From DSFO01 sp041640715 (GTDB lineage Archaea > Thermoproteota > Thermoprotei > Gearchaeales > Gearchaeaceae): a DNA stretch of 41,546 nt. Of this stretch, positions 26,401 through 34,921 are shown piece by piece; the first letter of the stretch is position 1, and each line of letters starts with the position of its first letter. The stretch is from contig JBEPZU010000010.1 of assembly GCA_041640715.1 (NCBI GenBank), positions 1 to 41,546 of the forward strand, in the 5' to 3' direction. Position numbers and translations under genes: made by a program. The notes below the pieces were generated by a model. The model did not search any database. It saw only the letters and a list, made by a program, of their open reading frames with translations, and had not been told where the DNA came from.

Positions 26401-26412
26401 TTTATATATTTA
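26401..26412. promoter_or_regulatory. Palindromic TATA element between livH and livK
   Basis: TTTATATATTTA at 26401-26412 is the only clear box in this interval. Its centre is about 26 bp before the livK ATG (26432) and about 28 bp before the livH ATG (26378). The core TATATA is palindromic, so it can be read as a box in both directions. Coordinated expression of the two arms of one importer would follow if it is bidirectional. Confidence 0.5.
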
Positions 26413-26431
26413 TCTTTAATCATTACTATTA

Positions 26432-27766
26432 ATGGTTGCTTCAAGAGGAGTTAGCTGGCTTGCAAGAGGTATAGCATTAGCTATAATAGGGCTAATAATA
26501 GGAATAGCAGTTGGTTATGCAGTATATCCTGCAATCACGCCTCCTAGTGTCGTGACAACCACGGTAGGAGCTCAGACAGTCACAGTTACAACCACCCAAC
26601 AAGTAGGGGCTTTACCCTCGGTAATAACGATAGGAGCAATACTTCCTCTTTCTGGTGATTTAGCTACATTTGGTCAGAACTGGAGAGCTGCCCTAGATCT
26701 AGCCAAAAATGATATCAATGATTGGCTTAGAACGGCTAGACCAGGAGTGACTATTGAGTTTCAAGTAGAAGATACTGCTACTAGACCAGCCCAAGCATTG
26801 GATAAACTTCAATCCCTTTATGCTAGAGGTATAAAATTTGTAATCGGTCCAGCATCAAGCGGAGAACTCACTAATATTTTGAAGTATGCTCAAGATAACC
26901 AAATAATAGTTATAAGTCCCTCTTCGACAGCTGTAGGATTGGCTGTAGAGAAACCTTTCATTTTTAGATTCTGTCCCAACGATAAATTCCAAGGTGTAGC
27001 GTTAGCTAGAGCAATGATACAAGCAGGGATCAAGTACTTATATCAAGTTTATAGGCAAGATATCTACGGTCAAGGCTTAGCAACAGCAACGCTAGATAGG
27101 TTTAAACAATTAGGAGGTGTTGTATTGGATAGCGTAGGATATCCAGCAGAAACAAAAGATTTCAGCGCTATAGTGGCTACGATGAATGATAAAATTAAAA
27201 GCGCTATAGCTCAATATGGAGCTGATAAAGTAGGAGTCCATCTAATTGCCTTTGAAGAGGGAGCTCTATTATTTAAGGTAGCTACGGAGTATCCTGATTT
27301 GAGGAAGGTTAAATGGTTTGGTTCAGATGGTACTGCAGGTTCAGGCGAGTTCTTGAAAGACCCTGCTGTTGTGCAATTCTCAATCGATACTAAATTCTTG
27401 AACACGATATTCGCTCCTACTAAGAGTGTTTTAACCGATCGTGTCAGAGATTACGTTAAACAAGTAAGAGGAGTAGAACCTGATGCATATACATACATAG
27501 TTTATGACATAGCTTGGGTAATAGTTAAAGCCATACTAGAAGCAAGCTCCGTAGATACAGTCAAGGTAGAGAAAGTAATACCTCAAGTAGCATCTTCATT
27601 CTTCGGTGCCTCAGGATGGATCCTATTAGATGCTACCCATGATAGAATTTCCGCTGATTATGGATTATGGGTAGTATTAACGAAGGGTGGGAAGACAGAT
27701 TGGTATCAAGTAGGATTGTATAGCGGTACTACCGATTCTGTTTCATATACCGAGCCAGGTTTTTAA
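26432..27766 (+). CDS. livK: Branched-chain amino acid ABC transporter substrate-binding protein LivK-like
   Basis: This 444-residue type I periplasmic-binding protein (Peripla_BP_6 group) has an N-terminal membrane segment (residues 13-33) with an RG-rich n-region that anchors it to the membrane. A Thr/Val-rich linker of about 25 residues, typical of archaeal surface proteins and possibly glycosylated, follows. The binding domain starts at about residue 65 (ITIGAILPLSGDLATFGQN), with FVIGPASSGELTNI and VISPSSTAVGLAVEKPFIFR lining the ligand cleft. The ligand class (branched-chain amino acid, aromatic acid, amide) cannot be told from sequence. Confidence 0.93.
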   Translation: MVASRGVSWLARGIALAIIGLIIGIAVGYAVYPAITPPSVVTTTVGAQTVTVTTTQQVGALPSVITIGAILPLSGDLATFGQNWRAALDLAKNDINDWLRTARPGVTIEFQVEDTATRPAQALDKLQSLYARGIKFVIGPASSGELTNILKYAQDNQIIVISPSSTAVGLAVEKPFIFRFCPNDKFQGVALARAMIQAGIKYLYQVYRQDIYGQGLATATLDRFKQLGGVVLDSVGYPAETKDFSAIVATMNDKIKSAIAQYGADKVGVHLIAFEEGALLFKVATEYPDLRKVKWFGSDGTAGSGEFLKDPAVVQFSIDTKFLNTIFAPTKSVLTDRVRDYVKQVRGVEPDAYTYIVYDIAWVIVKAILEASSVDTVKVEKVIPQVASSFFGASGWILLDATHDRISADYGLWVVLTKGGKTDWYQVGLYSGTTDSVSYTEPGF

Positions 27767-27810
27767 TAAAAAGTAAATTTTTTTATATCATCTTTTTTCA
27801 TTAAACTTCA

Positions 27811-28572
27811 ATGAAGTTCATATTATCTTGTAGGAATATAAAAAAATATTTTGGGGCATTAGCAGCCTTGGATGGCGTGAATATAGATATAGAGAGAGGT
27901 AAATTGACTTTATTGATAGGCCCTAATGGTAGTGGAAAGACAACTTTAGTAAACGTCATAGCAGGTTATTATAAACCTGAAGAGGGGTCTATAATATACG
28001 AAGGAAGGGAAATAAGCAAGTTGGAAATGCATGAGAGGTTTAGAATAGGAATAGTTAGAACATTTCAAATCCCAAAACCCTTCTCCAAATTGACTGTACT
28101 TGAGAACTTAATGGTTGCGGCTAAAGATAATCCCGGCGAGCATTTTCTTTATGCACCTTTTAAATTCAAATGGAAGAGTAGAGAAGAAGAAGCCTTAGAA
28201 ACTGCGATTAGAATTCTAAAGACTGTTCAATTAGATCACCTAATGGATCAAGAAAGTTACAAGCTCAGTGGAGGGCAGCTCAAATTACTTGAGTTTGCTA
28301 GGGCTTTGATGACCAATGGTAAGCTTATATTGATGGATGAACCTGCAGCTGGCATCGCACCTTTTTTGGCTAAAGAATTATTCAGGATTTTAAAGGAGTC
28401 TACGAGGGAATTAGGTGTTACCTTATTAATAGTAGAGCATAGATTGGATTTGGCGCTTGATTTCGCAGATTATGCTTATGCAATGCATAACGGCAAAGTT
28501 ATAGTTGAAGGAAATCCATACGAAATTGTTAATAACGAAAAAGTAATAGAAAGTTATATAGGTAAGCGATAG
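27811..28572 (+). CDS. livG: ABC transporter ATPase LivG-like
   Basis: This 253-residue nucleotide-binding subunit of the HAAT importer has Walker A GPNGSGKTT, signature KLSGGQLKLLEFARAL, Walker B LILMDEPAAGIAP and switch His in LLIVEHRLDLAL. The VRTFQIPKPFSKLTVLENLMVAA stretch and the AAGIAP (rather than TNGLDP) are typical of LivG. It lies 44 bp behind livK, in the same orientation, and two bases before livF. Confidence 0.94.
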   Translation: MKFILSCRNIKKYFGALAALDGVNIDIERGKLTLLIGPNGSGKTTLVNVIAGYYKPEEGSIIYEGREISKLEMHERFRIGIVRTFQIPKPFSKLTVLENLMVAAKDNPGEHFLYAPFKFKWKSREEEALETAIRILKTVQLDHLMDQESYKLSGGQLKLLEFARALMTNGKLILMDEPAAGIAPFLAKELFRILKESTRELGVTLLIVEHRLDLALDFADYAYAMHNGKVIVEGNPYEIVNNEKVIESYIGKR

Positions 28573-28573
28573 C

Positions 28574-29281
28574 ATGCTTGAAGTATCAAAGCTCAACGCA
28601 GGTTATGGTAAGCTCCATGTTTTATTCGATGTAGATTTAACTATTGAGAAAAATCGCTTAGTAAGCATAGTAGGCCCTAACGGAAGCGGTAAGTCTACTT
28701 TACTAAAAACGATCTTTGGTCTGACCAATGTTTATTCGGGTAAAATATTCTTTGAGGGAAAGGACATTACAGGCTTCAAGCCCCATGTAGCAGCTAGGTT
28801 GGGCATCGCTTATCTTCCGCAGACAGATAACATCTTCTCTGAATTGACCGTGGAAGAGAACTTAAAAATGGCTGCATATACCTTAAAGAAAGAAGAAGCT
28901 CAGGAAAGAATAAACGAAGTGATAAAGCTTTTCCCTGTATTAGAGAGGAAATTCAAGAATAAGGCTCTTTATATGAGCGGGGGTGAAAGACAAATGTTAG
29001 CTATAGCGATGAATTTGATAAGGAAACCTAAGCTTATGTTGTTCGATGAGCCCACTGCAAACTTAGCTCCTATAATAGCTACTCAAATATTGAAAACGAT
29101 AACCAGCTTGGTCAAGGATTTAGGAATCACAGTATTGCTCGTGGAGCAAAATGCCCTCAGAGCCTTAGAAATAGCGGATGATGCTTATTTATTGGTGAGC
29201 GGTAAGGTGGCTTTTCGTGGAAAGGCTAACGACTTGTTAACTCATAGTGAACTAGGTAAAATGTATCTAGGCATTAAATAA
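28574..29281 (+). CDS. livF: ABC transporter ATPase LivF-like
   Basis: This is the second nucleotide-binding subunit of the importer, 235 residues, as usual for LivF. It has Walker A GPNGSGKST, signature YMSGGERQMLAIAM, Walker B LMLFDEPTANLAP and switch segment VLLVEQNALRALEIADDAYLLVSG. It starts two bases after the livG stop. Its last 15 bases overlap the 3' end of the convergent primase-like gene. Confidence 0.94.
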   Translation: MLEVSKLNAGYGKLHVLFDVDLTIEKNRLVSIVGPNGSGKSTLLKTIFGLTNVYSGKIFFEGKDITGFKPHVAARLGIAYLPQTDNIFSELTVEENLKMAAYTLKKEEAQERINEVIKLFPVLERKFKNKALYMSGGERQMLAIAMNLIRKPKLMLFDEPTANLAPIIATQILKTITSLVKDLGITVLLVEQNALRALEIADDAYLLVSGKVAFRGKANDLLTHSELGKMYLGIK

Positions 29282-30412
29282 TTTCTCTAGCAGATTAGAA
29301 GGATCAGAGATCTCCAAAGTCGGAAATTCTTTTCCTCTCTTAATTTCTTCGATTACTTTAAAGGGCTCAGCCATCTTCACATCGAATTCCTCTAATTCCT
29401 CTTTCCTCAAAGGTAAGGATATCAAGCCTGTCTTATAATGCATTGAGAAAGGAGCTCTTACGTCTCCTTGAAGTTTCATCGCAGACCAATCTATTAGCAC
29501 TTTGTCTTCTCTTTCTTCTTTATGTGCTACTTGCGAAGTCGTGTATTGCTTTAGTTCTTTAAATTCAGGGAAATTCTTTTTTATTTCTTCTTGATTCCTT
29601 TTCAATTCCAATTCTAGTTTTTCTTGAAGTTTAACTGCAACTTTCCTATATTCTGCAAAAACGTCTCCTTTGAATCTAGAATTATCCAATTTAGCCCATA
29701 TTTGAAATCCTCTTGAGCCGCTGAATTTTATCATGGGTTTTATGTAGATTTCGTCTAGGATTTCATAGAGCTTTAAAGTTATGTATTTCAAAAATTCAAA
29801 CCCTTTATTCTTAGCCAAGATTTCTTTACCTGCATCTAGATCTAATACGAATAAATCGGGTTTGTCTTCATTCAACTTATGAACGTAAGGTATGAAATCT
29901 ATGCAATGATCATGCACAAGTTCCATCAGTTTATCTAAGCTATCTATCGATATGTACTGAGGTCTTGGCTTATATTTAGCATATCTAACGAATATAGGGT
30001 CTATTTCTTCTATAGGATTCGATTTTCCTGAAAAAATTTTAACGACGCTAACGGCTCTATCCTTTAAATAAGGAAGCATCAATCTTCCTACAATGGGATA
30101 ATAATGTTTAGCCTTCCATACAAGCACGTAGGATCTGTTCAATGTTTTCTCATTCGATTCTATTAATTTCTTGACGTATTCATCTAAGGATTTCGATGGT
30201 TTGAATTTACCATCGACTTCTTCTATTAGGCCTTCTTTTTCAAGGGCTTCTAGATTATTTCTGATCTCTTCCCTTGATACTTCCCTTTTCTCTATGAACT
30301 TAACATCCCTAGATACCTTCTCGAATATATGCTCGAAATCGACGAGCTTCCCTTCTTCTTTTATACCCAACAATAAAGCTATCCTTTCTTTTATGTTTGC
30401 TATTTCACCCAC
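29267..30412 (-). CDS. Archaeo-eukaryotic primase superfamily protein (PriS/LigD-PolDom-like)
   Basis: This 381-residue protein has an N-terminal winged helix (residues about 25-75). It carries the three primase-superfamily motifs: FVLDLDAGKE (the DxD metal pair), KFSGSRGFQIWAKL (the S-G-x-x-G-x-H-like nucleotide-binding strand with Gln in place of the usual His), and VLIDWSAMKLQGDVRAPFSMHYKTGLISLPL (hD motif plus the R-x-P-x-S-x-H-x-K-T-G-L block). The last block looks intermediate between true PriS (RLPGSLHGKTGL) and LigD polymerase domains (APYSLRAREG-like). It could be a repair or NHEJ-type polymerase or a second primase. No ligase or Ku gene is adjacent. It starts at GTG; no in-frame ATG precedes the first motif. 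Confidence 0.82.
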   Translation of the reverse strand: MGEIANIKERIALLLGIKEEGKLVDFEHIFEKVSRDVKFIEKREVSREEIRNNLEALEKEGLIEEVDGKFKPSKSLDEYVKKLIESNEKTLNRSYVLVWKAKHYYPIVGRLMLPYLKDRAVSVVKIFSGKSNPIEEIDPIFVRYAKYKPRPQYISIDSLDKLMELVHDHCIDFIPYVHKLNEDKPDLFVLDLDAGKEILAKNKGFEFLKYITLKLYEILDEIYIKPMIKFSGSRGFQIWAKLDNSRFKGDVFAEYRKVAVKLQEKLELELKRNQEEIKKNFPEFKELKQYTTSQVAHKEEREDKVLIDWSAMKLQGDVRAPFSMHYKTGLISLPLRKEELEEFDVKMAEPFKVIEEIKRGKEFPTLEISDPSNLLEKLFNA

Positions 30413-30429
30413 AACATGAATAACTAAAG

Positions 30430-30440
30430 TTAAAATTTAA
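30430..30440. promoter_or_regulatory. Symmetric AT element between primase-like gene and dehydrogenase gene
   Basis: TTAAAATTTAA (30430-30440) is a palindrome located near the middle of the 52-bp start-to-start interval. The TTTAA part is 26 bp before the ATG at 30464, and the same bases are 26 bp before the GTG at 30412 on the other strand. It may serve both genes. Confidence 0.42.
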
Positions 30441-30463
30441 GGATTTGAAATATACTAATTAAT

Positions 30464-31918
30464 ATGGAATTGTTGCATTTTATAAACGGAGACTTCGTAA
30501 ATTCTTCTTCACCATCTAGGTTTGAGTTCTTAAATCCTTCAACGAATGAAGTGATAGGAACGATACCTAGCGGTAGTAAAGAAGATGTCGATCTAGCGGT
30601 GAAGGCGGCCAAGAAGGCTTTTGATTCATGGAGCAAAACTAGTCCTTCTAAAAGAGCTGAGTTATTGTATGAAGTAGCCAAATTGATCAGGAAGAAGGCT
30701 CAAAAATTGGCTGAGCTAGAAGTTTTGAACGTAGGAATACCTATAACCCAAGCTAGAGCTCAAGTAGAAAGGAGTGCTGAGAATTTTGAATTCTTCGCCG
30801 GAATGATACTGAAGTTGAGCGAGGAAGCCTTTGTGATGGAAGATAAATTCATAAATTACACGATAAGGAAGCCCATAGGAGTAGCTGGCTTGATAACTCC
30901 TTGGAATACTCCTTTGATGTTAGAAACATGGAAAATAGCACCTTGTTTGGCTGCAGGTGATACTTGTGTTTTAAAACCTGCGGAATGGACCCCTTTAAGC
31001 GCTAACGAACTAGCTTTAATAATTCAAGAAGCAGGCATCCCTGATGGCGTTTTCAACATAGTTCATGGAATAGGCGAAATAAGCGGTGCTGAACTCGTGG
31101 CTCATCCAGGAGTTAGGTTGATTTCCTTCACAGGTGAAACTGTAACGGGTATGGAGATAATGAGAAACGGAGCCTCTACCTTAAAGAGGTTCTCGATGGA
31201 ATTGGGAGGAAAGAACCCAGCTATAGTCTTTAAAGATGCTGATTTGAAAAGGGCTCTGGATGGGGTCATATTCATGGCATATTCTCTCAATGGAGAAAGA
31301 TGCACAGCAAATTCTAGAGTATTGGTTGAAGAATCCATATACGATGAATTCGTAGCTATGTTATTAGAAAGAGTTAAGAAGATAAAAGTAGGAGATCCTT
31401 TCGATGAGAGGACAGAGCTAGGTCCTTTGGTTAGACCTGAGCATTGGGATAGAGTGAGAGGCTACATAGAAGTAGGGATAAACGAAGGCGCTAAGCTACT
31501 ATATGGAGGAGATAGAGTGTTCGAAAAAGGCAATTTCATGAGACCTGCTTTATTCGTAGATTGCAGGAATGACATGAGGATATGCCAAGAAGAGATTTTC
31601 GGTCCAGTGTTATCTGTTCTTAAGTTTAGAACCGAGGAGGAAGCGATAAGCTTGGCCAATGACGTTATATACGGTTTAACGGCATACATTTGGACTCAAA
31701 ACGTAGAGAGAGCGAATAGGATTGCTACAAGCTTAGATTGCGGAATGGTTTGGATAAATTCCCATAACGTTAGAGATTTGAGGACTCCCTTTGGAGGAGC
31801 TAAGTATAGCGGTATAGGTAGAGAAGGAGGAAAATATAGCTTTGATTTCTACATGGAAATAAAGACAGTGCATATTTCTTTGGGAAGACATAGAATACCT
31901 ACTTTTGGTATAGATTAA
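30464..31918 (+). CDS. hpaE: Aldehyde dehydrogenase, probable 5-carboxymethyl-2-hydroxymuconate semialdehyde dehydrogenase (HpaE-like)
   Basis: This 484-residue NAD(P)-dependent aldehyde dehydrogenase has its catalytic Cys in NGERCTANSR and the general-base Glu in MELGGKNPA. The NAD fold motifs LITPWNTPLML, KPAEWTPLSA and FTGETVTG are intact. The C-terminal EIFGPVLSVLKF and FGGAKYSGIGREGG are typical. Its position before the monooxygenase and ring-cleavage dioxygenase genes, plus similarity to the HpaE/HpcC branch (NGERCTA-type active site), suggests it oxidises the ring-cleavage semialdehyde of homoprotocatechuate. Other aldehydes are possible. Confidence 0.88.
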   Translation: MELLHFINGDFVNSSSPSRFEFLNPSTNEVIGTIPSGSKEDVDLAVKAAKKAFDSWSKTSPSKRAELLYEVAKLIRKKAQKLAELEVLNVGIPITQARAQVERSAENFEFFAGMILKLSEEAFVMEDKFINYTIRKPIGVAGLITPWNTPLMLETWKIAPCLAAGDTCVLKPAEWTPLSANELALIIQEAGIPDGVFNIVHGIGEISGAELVAHPGVRLISFTGETVTGMEIMRNGASTLKRFSMELGGKNPAIVFKDADLKRALDGVIFMAYSLNGERCTANSRVLVEESIYDEFVAMLLERVKKIKVGDPFDERTELGPLVRPEHWDRVRGYIEVGINEGAKLLYGGDRVFEKGNFMRPALFVDCRNDMRICQEEIFGPVLSVLKFRTEEEAISLANDVIYGLTAYIWTQNVERANRIATSLDCGMVWINSHNVRDLRTPFGGAKYSGIGREGGKYSFDFYMEIKTVHISLGRHRIPTFGID

Positions 31919-31937
31919 TTAAGCAATTTTATTAAAA

Positions 31938-31947
31938 TTTATATTTT
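31938..31947 (+). promoter_or_regulatory. TATA box of the hpaB-hpaD pair
   Basis: TTTATATTTT is centred about 27 bp before the ATG at 31970. It indicates a second, internal leaderless promoter in the hpa plus-strand operon. Confidence 0.5.
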
Positions 31948-31969
31948 TACATATTATTATTTAAGCGAA

Positions 31970-33418
31970 ATGGGTATTAGGGATGGGAGAAGATTTTTAG
32001 AAGAAATGGATAATACCAAGAGGGAAATATGGTATGGAAACGAAAAGATCACTTATAACATAACAAAACATCCTGCTTTTCGAGGCGTAGCTCAAACTTT
32101 AGCTCGTTTATACGATTTGCAAAACGATCCTGAGTTAATAGATATAATGACCTATGCTTCTCCCACTACTGGAGAAAGGGTAAGCATGAGTTTCTTACAA
32201 CCTAAGACGAAGGAAGATTTGGCCAAGAGGACTCGTATGATGAAGATATGGGCTGATCATTCCTTTGGATTACTAGGCAGGACTGGAGATTATCTAAATA
32301 GCGCTCTAATGGCTATGGCAAGCGCCGCTGAATTCTTCGGTAAGGGTCAAGTTGATTTCGCAGAAAATATTAGAAGATATTACGAGTATGTTAGGGAAAG
32401 AGATCTCTTACTTACGCATACCTTAATAAATCCTCAAGTTAACAGAGCTGTAAATCCTTCTAAGTTACCAGATCCTTTCATAGCTGCTAGAGTTGTGGAG
32501 AAGAATTCTGAGGGTGTTGTTGTAAGGGGGGCTAGAATGTTAGCAACCTTACCATTGGCTGATGAAATTCTAGTATTCCCTTCTACTGTTCTAAGGTCAG
32601 GACAGGATGATGCACCTTATGCAATGGCTTTCGCTTTACCAGTAAGCACTCCAGGACTTAAATTCATTTGCAGGATGAGCTTTGCTTCCCAGTCTAGTTT
32701 AGATCATCCCCTATCTTCTAGATTCGATGAACAAGATGCAGTAGTAATATTCGACGATGTTCTAGTACCTTGGGAAAGAATATTCATACTTGAAGATCCT
32801 GAAAAATGCAATATATATTCTGAAGCCACCAATGCTGTTATTTTCATGGCACATCAAGCCTTAGTTAGAGAAATATCTAAATGCGAATTCGTCGTTGGCT
32901 TAGCTACACTGATCGCTGAAACTATAGGTGTGGATCAATTCCAACATGTTCAAGAGAAGATCGCTGAGCTCATAATGCTGTTAGAATCCATGAGAGCTTT
33001 CTTAATAGCAAGCGAGGCTTCTGCTAAGCTAAATAGATGGGGCATAATGGTTCCTGAACCTACTTTTCTTCACGCTGCTAGAAATTTGTGGCCTAGGGTT
33101 GCCCATAAGCTCAATTTAGTAATAAGACAACTGGGGGCTAGCGGACTAATGGCAATACCTCCTTCTGAGATATTGAACGGCGAGATGAGGCCTTACGTAG
33201 AAAAGTATTATCAAGCTAAGTTAGCTAATGCAGAGAATAGGATAAAATTATTCAAGCTTGCTTGGGACTTCGTGGGAACGAGTTTCGGCAGTAGACAAGA
33301 CCTATATGAATATTTCTTCTTCGGCGATCCTGTGAGGGTGGCTAGTAATTTCTATAATTGGTATAATAAAGAACCCTATAAGAAAAGAGTGAAAGATTTC
33401 TTGGGCTGGTTGGAATGA
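31970..33418 (+). CDS. hpaB: 4-hydroxyphenylacetate 3-monooxygenase, oxygenase component (HpaB)
   Basis: This 482-residue FADH2-using monooxygenase hydroxylates 4-hydroxyphenylacetate to homoprotocatechuate. The N-terminal GRRFLEEM, the substrate/flavin segments FGLLGRTGDYLNSALMAM (Arg and Tyr positions equivalent to Thermus HpaB R100/Y104) and LLTHTLINPQVNR (His), and PWERIFILEDPEKCN are all present. The length fits (about 480). The reduced flavin would come from the HpaC-like reductase encoded at 34409-34921. The stop overlaps the dioxygenase start (ATGA). Alternative phenolic substrates cannot be excluded. Confidence 0.93.
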   Translation: MGIRDGRRFLEEMDNTKREIWYGNEKITYNITKHPAFRGVAQTLARLYDLQNDPELIDIMTYASPTTGERVSMSFLQPKTKEDLAKRTRMMKIWADHSFGLLGRTGDYLNSALMAMASAAEFFGKGQVDFAENIRRYYEYVRERDLLLTHTLINPQVNRAVNPSKLPDPFIAARVVEKNSEGVVVRGARMLATLPLADEILVFPSTVLRSGQDDAPYAMAFALPVSTPGLKFICRMSFASQSSLDHPLSSRFDEQDAVVIFDDVLVPWERIFILEDPEKCNIYSEATNAVIFMAHQALVREISKCEFVVGLATLIAETIGVDQFQHVQEKIAELIMLLESMRAFLIASEASAKLNRWGIMVPEPTFLHAARNLWPRVAHKLNLVIRQLGASGLMAIPPSEILNGEMRPYVEKYYQAKLANAENRIKLFKLAWDFVGTSFGSRQDLYEYFFFGDPVRVASNFYNWYNKEPYKKRVKDFLGWLE

Positions 33419-34407
33419 GCTTTGAAATAGTCAGAGTTGGGCATATAGAGCTATTGGTGAAGGATTTGAACAAAGCCTATGAATTTTACGTAGATACTCT
33501 AGGTTTTAAACTAGCTTATGAAGATAGTGAACATATTTATTTAAGAGGTAATGAAGAAAGATATCATCATTCCTTAGTGCTCACCAAATTCAAAGATGCA
33601 GGCCTTGGGCACATGGCCTTTAAGGTGAGTAAAAAGGAAGATTTAGCAGCTTTGAGAGATTTCTTCTCGAATGCTGGCTTAGAAGTTTTCGAAGTAGAAA
33701 AAGGTTTTGAGAGAGGTCAAGGTGAAGCGATAAGGATACAGGATCCCTTAGGTTTTCCTGTAGAATTTTATTACGAAATGGAGAAGGTTGAATGGTCCCT
33801 TCAGAGATATCATGAATACAAAGGAGTTAAGATACTTAGGTTGGATCATTTCAACATACATGTTCCAGATGTAGATCTAGCTTTTGAATGGTATAGGAAG
33901 CTAGGCTTTGGTGTAGTTGAGCTAACGATAACTGAAGAAGAACCTGCTAGGATTTGGGCAGCTTGGTTAAGGAGGAAGCATACTTCTCATGATGTAGCGC
34001 TTACCAATGGCTATGGTCCTAGGCTTCATCATGTAGCCTTTACTTTACCTGATAGAGTTGCTATTTTAGATGCTGCAGATATACTAGCTTCAAAAGATTA
34101 CATAAAGAACATGGAAAGAGGACCAGGTAGGCATGGGATAACCAATGCCTTCTTCTTCTATATCAGAGATTTCGAAGGACATAGAATAGAGTTATATACA
34201 GGAGATTACCTAACTTCAGATCCTGATTGGGAACCAATTGTTTGGAAGTTCAATGATCCTAAAAGACAGACTCTTTGGGGTACCCCAGCTCCTCGTAGCT
34301 GGTTTGAAGAATCTAGCAGAGTATTAGATTTGAAGAGCAAAGAATTCGTGCCCTTAAAGAAACCTAAGCTAGCCGATAAGCCTGCATATCTTCAGGCTAC
34401 CTATTGA
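33415..34407 (+). CDS. hpaD: 3,4-dihydroxyphenylacetate 2,3-dioxygenase (HpaD-like extradiol dioxygenase)
   Basis: This 330-residue protein is made of two VOC domains (residues 5-125 and 140-270), a type I extradiol ring-cleavage enzyme using Fe(II) or Mn(II). The metal ligands are His in LRLDHFNIHVPD, His in RLHHVAFTLPD, and Glu in EGHRIELYTGDY. The second-domain HGITNAFFFYIRD and WGTPAPRSWFEES tail match the homoprotocatechuate branch (HpcB-type). It would open the ring to 5-carboxymethyl-2-hydroxymuconate semialdehyde for the HpaE-like enzyme. Its stop is one base from the stop of the convergent hpaC. Confidence 0.92.
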   Translation: MSFEIVRVGHIELLVKDLNKAYEFYVDTLGFKLAYEDSEHIYLRGNEERYHHSLVLTKFKDAGLGHMAFKVSKKEDLAALRDFFSNAGLEVFEVEKGFERGQGEAIRIQDPLGFPVEFYYEMEKVEWSLQRYHEYKGVKILRLDHFNIHVPDVDLAFEWYRKLGFGVVELTITEEEPARIWAAWLRRKHTSHDVALTNGYGPRLHHVAFTLPDRVAILDAADILASKDYIKNMERGPGRHGITNAFFFYIRDFEGHRIELYTGDYLTSDPDWEPIVWKFNDPKRQTLWGTPAPRSWFEESSRVLDLKSKEFVPLKKPKLADKPAYLQATY

Positions 34408-34408
34408 T

Positions 34409-34921
34409 CTAGAACCAATCTTCTATTGTTTCTAGCTTTTCAGGAGGCATTGTTGTGGTGTATTGCTGCATGTAATAAACCAAAGGAGGTTTGTCGTTAA
34501 GTTTTTTCGCATTAATCACCTCTCCTAATATTATCGAATGATCTCCTCCGTCGTATACTTTGTATTTTTTACATTCTAAGTATGCTCTTACTCCCTTAAT
34601 TATAGGACAGCCCGTGATATCGAAGAAATACTTGACAACTTCAAACCTATTAATCACATTAACTCTGCCTGCAAATATGTCTGAGACGATCTTTTGATCT
34701 TCTGCTAAGAAATTAACCACGAAATATTCAGCTTCGATTATTAGGTCGTGGATTTTGGATTGCTTTGATATAGATATCATTATAAGAGGAGGTTCTAATG
34801 ATATGCTAGTGAAAGCGCTAACAGTTATTCCGTAAAATGTATTATCCTTTCTAAAACTCACTACAGTTACACCCTGTGGATAAACCCTCATTACTTTTCT
34901 AAGCTCCTCTTTGATTTCCAT
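34409..34921 (-). CDS. hpaC: Flavin reductase, probable HpaC partner of HpaB
   Basis: This 170-residue member of the flavin reductase-like FMN/FAD-binding family provides reduced flavin to a monooxygenase. Recognisable segments are PQGVTVVSFRKDNTFYGITVSAFTSISLEPPLIMISI (residues 14-50), DLIIEAEYFVVNFLAEDQ and the Tyr/Leu/Gly-rich VYDGGDHSIILGEV. Its start directly abuts the stop of the FAH-type gene upstream, so it is co-translated. The partner HpaB lies on the opposite strand in a convergent operon. Confidence 0.9.
   Translation of the reverse strand: MEIKEELRKVMRVYPQGVTVVSFRKDNTFYGITVSAFTSISLEPPLIMISISKQSKIHDLIIEAEYFVVNFLAEDQKIVSDIFAGRVNVINRFEVVKYFFDITGCPIIKGVRAYLECKKYKVYDGGDHSIILGEVINAKKLNDKPPLVYYMQQYTTTMPPEKLETIEDWF

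Noticed and set aside
26423..26444. Longer livH start at 26423 (ATG) or 26444 (TTG)
   Set aside because: These would leave 8 bp to, or overlap, the livK start and would cover the shared TATA element; the ATG at 26378 fits promoter spacing and family length better.
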